Shown: positions 60,562-64,000 of the stretch, one piece after another
How the letters are laid out: the number at the start of each line of letters is the position of its first letter
How positions within the stretch are numbered: the first letter of the stretch is position 1
NCBI GenBank assembly: GCA_000310025.1
Contig: FN649751.1
Span: forward strand, 6,084,871-6,148,870
DNA length: 64,000 bases
Source: Ectocarpus siliculosus
Taxonomy: Eukaryota > Sar > Phaeophyceae > Ectocarpales > Ectocarpaceae
Direction of reading: 5' to 3'
Notes under the pieces: model-generated
Told to the model about the DNA's origin: nothing
The model's database searches: none
Seen by the model: only the letters and a program-made list of their open reading frames with translations
Program-made: the position numbers and the translations under genes

Positions 60562-61286
60562 GGTGCAGACTATTGCGCCGGCTCTTCGGAGGTGGTGCGA
60601 CAAAGTAGACGGTACCGCGTCGACCATAGTATCAACATATATATTTCAGACAAACGAGAAATACCGACACTATTTATTTGCTGACGTTGCCTTTGAGTGG
60701 TAAAATTCTCATTTTTCCCACACGAGCAACTTGAGGCGTTCCATGTACGGCGAGTACCACAGTCTCACATGTTCACTTGCGAGCGCTGCCCGAGCTAAAT
60801 CTTGCTCCAGTCCTCGGGGCTCAAACTTCCCGGCAAGTGCGATGGGCCTCGCGAGGTTGTTTTTTTTCCCTCCGAAACCCTTGTCGAAGCAGGAGAAATA
60901 TGGGGGGTAAAGGGGGGCTGCTTGTCGAATACTTGCTGCATTTTTTCGGGTCCTTTCAACATATCGGGGTCGCTTCCGGTATTTGCATGGTACTCTCTGG
61001 CACTTAACCTCTCACTCTCATCCTCTCTTCACCTCTCGTTCTCTTGAAACACGACCTGGGGCTGGCATTTCTCGCGTGAACCTTCATTCCATTCGAATGG
61101 TCGTGTTGATACCATGATTCCCAGAGAATGCTATTGCATGAAAACTAAAGACATGTATTGTTCATGTTGTTTTTTAGTCACTTCAAATGCTATGTATTTT
61201 GTTATTTCATACTATTCACGCATACAGTCTTGGCATGGAGACGGAAGCATGCTCACACCTGCGTTCTTCAACATGTCATGCGGGAG
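60562..61286. other. Region between the C2H2 gene and the right-edge gene
   Basis: It contains the C2H2 gene's promoter side and the probable 3' end of the next gene, which reads the same way. From about 60950 to 61250 the plus strand is T-rich. No exon was recognised. Confidence 0.4.
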
Positions 61287-61530
61287 CTACAATCTAGACT
61301 GCAGTACCTTTGCCACGAGATCTCTCTCCCTGGCAACCGCCAGCTCAGCCCTGGTGGCAGGAGACGGGTGTTCGACGATGAAGAAGGCGGCCCGGCGCAG
61401 CAAAATGCCGATCGAGTCATCCACACTTCCCCACGATCCCGAGTCATTGATCATGTGCTGAGTCAATTTGCAAAGGCAGGGGATATCACAGAGCAAGGTT
61501 TGGGGAGGTTGCTATTGGGCAAGCACTTAC

Positions 61531-64000
61531 CCTGAAGAACAGGTTGCCAATAACGCATTCTCAAAAAGGGCAGCACGTGGGCCGCACGCAACCTACGCAC
61601 CCTTGCCGCGGCAGTTGAATTATCTTTGGTGTCGGAGGCGCCGGCAATGGCGGAGGACTCAGTGAGGTCCTCTTTGCATCCGGGACATTTTTTCGAGGCA
61701 TGTGGCGGCACACACACCTACCTGGTACAGCTCAGTCGCACTCTGTGTCATTCCATCGAAAAACGTGCCGTATTCCTCCTGCATGATGCTTTCCACCCGC
61801 TTCGCAAAACAACTACCACCGGCCGCTCCAGAGAGAGGATCTGCCGCCGTTGGGGAAGAACGATAAAGGCCACCAGGCCTGCTTGGGTGTTCCTCCTGCC
61901 CCATAGCGCCGTCCCGTTTGCCTTCAGAGCACCAATTGTCGTCGCCGCCGCCTCTGGTGACCATGTCTCGCTCGTTGTCGACGTGGCGGTGGTCTTCGTC
62001 ACAACAGTGATCAAGCGGGTGGTGTCTCCGGTAGAGCCCATCGAACGTGTAGTTGTTCACGGGCACAAACGCCTGTTTGGAGGGGGTGGATGCGCGGTGG
62101 TCTCGTTTTGTGTTCCGGGTTTTAAGAGGCAGAGAGAACGGGGTCCAAGGAAGGAGATGGACGTTGCGGACCACTAAAAGGTACGTGGTTCAAACGGCTA
62201 GGCGAGGATGCACCGATGCCGAATCTTCGTTGTCCCGGCGAGCGTTTCCAAACAATGACAAAAACGTTGCTGGTGACGGGTTATGCGCGCCACTTGCGCG
62301 ACCACACATTGCGATGTAGGTAGACACCTGCTTAAGCTATGCTGCCCTGAAGTGCTCGTCGAATGACCTTGGCAGGCGGTGGGGTGAATACCTTACCTGA
62401 GAGTGTCATTCGCACCTCACCTTGGCGCTGTCGTCCCAGCGTTGCTTTATTACGCTGGGTGGAGGCCTTATCCATTCCTCTGGTCGTGATGTATACCTGC
62501 TTGGATCCCAGCGACCATTCCCCTGTTCCATGCCCGCGGCTCTACTTGGCAACTCCAGCCCCTGCATACTAATTCGGAGCAGTCCCTTCTTCTTTGCCTC
62601 CCCCGACCTCCCCACACCCCGTGTTCCAGGCCGTCCAATGCTCCGGCTTGTAACCCTGCCTGAACCTCTACTCCCGTCCTTACGAACGCTCTCGTCAGAA
62701 ACGCAGTCGTCCAGCCCCTCCCGTCGTCTACTACGCGGAGACCTTTGTGTTGAGATTGGCGCCGCCCTTGACCTTGCAAGACACCGGCGGGAGAACGGCG
62801 ACAGGGGTGAAAAGAGATCGTCGCCGCTACCGTTGCCGCAACCGCCGACGCCTCGCTTCGGCTTAATCTCGCTCGCGATGGAAACTGCGGCGAGAGTTTC
62901 GCTAGCCCCCGAGCCGGCCTGGCTGAACAGATGCTCCAGCTTAGACAAAGGCAGGAGTTGCTCGAGCACGGTGTAGCCCCGCGCGCGAAGTGCCGAGGCG
63001 ACCGGTTGCGACGCCTCCGTGCAGAGCTGCTCGTGGCGGATTTTTGCCAAAGATGGAGGCAATTCGAGGTACCTGGGTAACATATATTGGTTGTGGAATG
63101 ATTTTTTTATGTACAAGGGTATGCGGTGTTACCTGGAGAGGAGGGCCGCTTCAAATGTAAGAGAGAAAGGGTTCAGGAAGTTTTTCACGACAGTCGGACT
63201 TGCCCATAAGGTTGCACACGATGTCATCTAATATCATGCCCTCCGTGTTTTCCCGTTCCCCGTTCCCCGCCAAAAGAAAATCATATCCAGGGTACGTCGT
63301 ACCATTGCACGGGTTCTAGATTTCACCTTCGATAAGCTTCTTCTGGGGTCGTGCCTTTTGGCATCAATCCGTGAGGGACATGCCCTCTCAAGAAAGCCGC
63401 GGCGCACAGCCTTTCCACAGTCTCCGCTAGGCCTGACGGCATATCCTGACGCACCAATGACCCGGGAAAACGAGAGCCAGCGTCTCCGGTCAGCCCGCGT
63501 TTTTCCCGTTCGGCATCCCACACACTCTCCCACCCAGAGGTAGATACGCCGCCCCCCCCTTCCCATCGCTGTGAACCAGCGGAGTCCAGCCCTACGTTTT
63601 CCGCGCCATCCCCGGCATGTCTGCTGGTCTGTCGGGTAAGTGTTTGGTGGCGCTCTACAAAGCCAAAATCTTCATCACCACTAGCGCCTCCACCATCACT
63701 TCCTCGGCACCCAATGCCACCCGCGCCGTCATATCCTCCTGCAGCGGTTCGCCGCTCACAGGAATGTGCTCCGGAGCGTTTGCCTTCGAAAGATGAGAAG
63801 CGACTGGGAGAGTTGATGGCACCAGCAGCTGTTGTTATTGTCGCTGCCGCTGTTGCAGGCGAAATTGATGACATCTTCTCGTCCAAGCTATTGCATTGGA
63901 CGGCCGGCATAAACACACCGCCGCCATCCTGCCGGGCTCCCACCTCTTCGTTCGAAGAAGGAAGCAAAGTGTTCACGCGCCTTCGTTTTTGCCTCTGGGT
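61531..64000 (-). CDS. Unrecognised multi-exon protein, 5' end outside the window
   Basis: Exons with agreeing phase are: right edge (64000 or beyond) to 63327, 63072-62421, 62072-61722 and 61669-61531 (acceptor of the last less sure). An open piece at 61462-61287 (HMINDSGSWGSVDDSIG, then LLRRAAFFIVEHPS) may be the final exon, but its phase does not fit as drawn. The frame is open to the window edge, so the protein start is not seen. Visible features are a Gly/Ser/Ala-rich N-terminal part, then HGLMPKGTTPEEAYRR joined to YLELPPSLAKIRHEQL, a helix-like ASALRARGYTVLEQLLPLSK, an Arg/Ser-rich linker, WDPSRYTSRPEEW, then NNYTFDGLYRRHHPLDHCC and MQEEYGTFFDGMTQSATELYQ. No known domain was recognised. 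The ordered helical pieces separated by disordered linkers are seen, not interpreted. Confidence 0.6.

Noticed and set aside
1-64000. Search for CRISPR arrays, operons and bacterial-type defence systems
   Set aside because: Genes are intron-split with spliceosomal signals on both strands; no regularly spaced direct repeats or polycistronic layout were seen.

Overview
The window is nuclear DNA of a eukaryote with intron-rich, moderately GC-rich genes. Splice donors are mostly GTGAGT, GTGCGT or GTAGGT, introns run from about 80 bases to over 2 kb, and coding exons are short and joined in matching phase. Together with a kinesin-3 motor, a SAC3/GANP homologue and many small gene fragments, this style best fits a stramenopile, probably a brown alga of the Ectocarpus type. 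That is an inference from gene style, not a database match. Gene models below were built by eye, by matching family motifs and checking splice sites and codon phase by hand.

Layout, left to right. (1) 2160-6795, minus: a seven-exon NAD(P)-binding SDR/NmrA-like protein with a hydrophobic segment at each end. (2) 9466-12964, minus: a two-exon protein with a long disordered acidic region and a C-terminal lipocalin/fatty-acid-binding-like domain split by a 2.2 kb intron. (3) 14004 to about 21052, plus: a WD40-repeat protein with a long low-complexity tail, divergent from gene 2. (4) 22375 to about 37152, minus: a kinesin-3-like motor with FHA, coiled-coil and C2-like regions in at least 22 exons. 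(5) 38300-41500: a poorly organised stretch with coding-like scraps. (6) 41561-42601, minus: the first two exons of a coiled-coil/BTB (KCTD-type) protein, 102 bases head to head with a possible F-box exon at 42704. (7) 43313-58547, plus: a 13-exon giant GANP/MCM3AP-like mRNA-export factor of about 2,518 residues, with an FG-nucleoporin-like head, a SAC3 domain, an (CAG)18 polyglutamine tract and a GANP C-terminal region. A 1,432-bp pogo-like DNA transposon lies in its third intron. (8) 59122-60561, minus: a single-finger C2H2 protein. (9) 61531 to the right edge, minus: an unrecognised multi-exon protein, 5' end outside the window.

The genes do not form a pathway; this is ordinary eukaryotic gene neighbourhood. 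The most notable non-genic signals are a 10-base motif TACTGCTGTA found seven times in 64 kb, mostly in introns and upstream regions, and the transposon with perfect 25-bp inverted ends, TA target duplication, subterminal TATAAGGCGG repeats and an internal palindrome. I found no convincing tRNA, rRNA, CRISPR array or prokaryote-type system.
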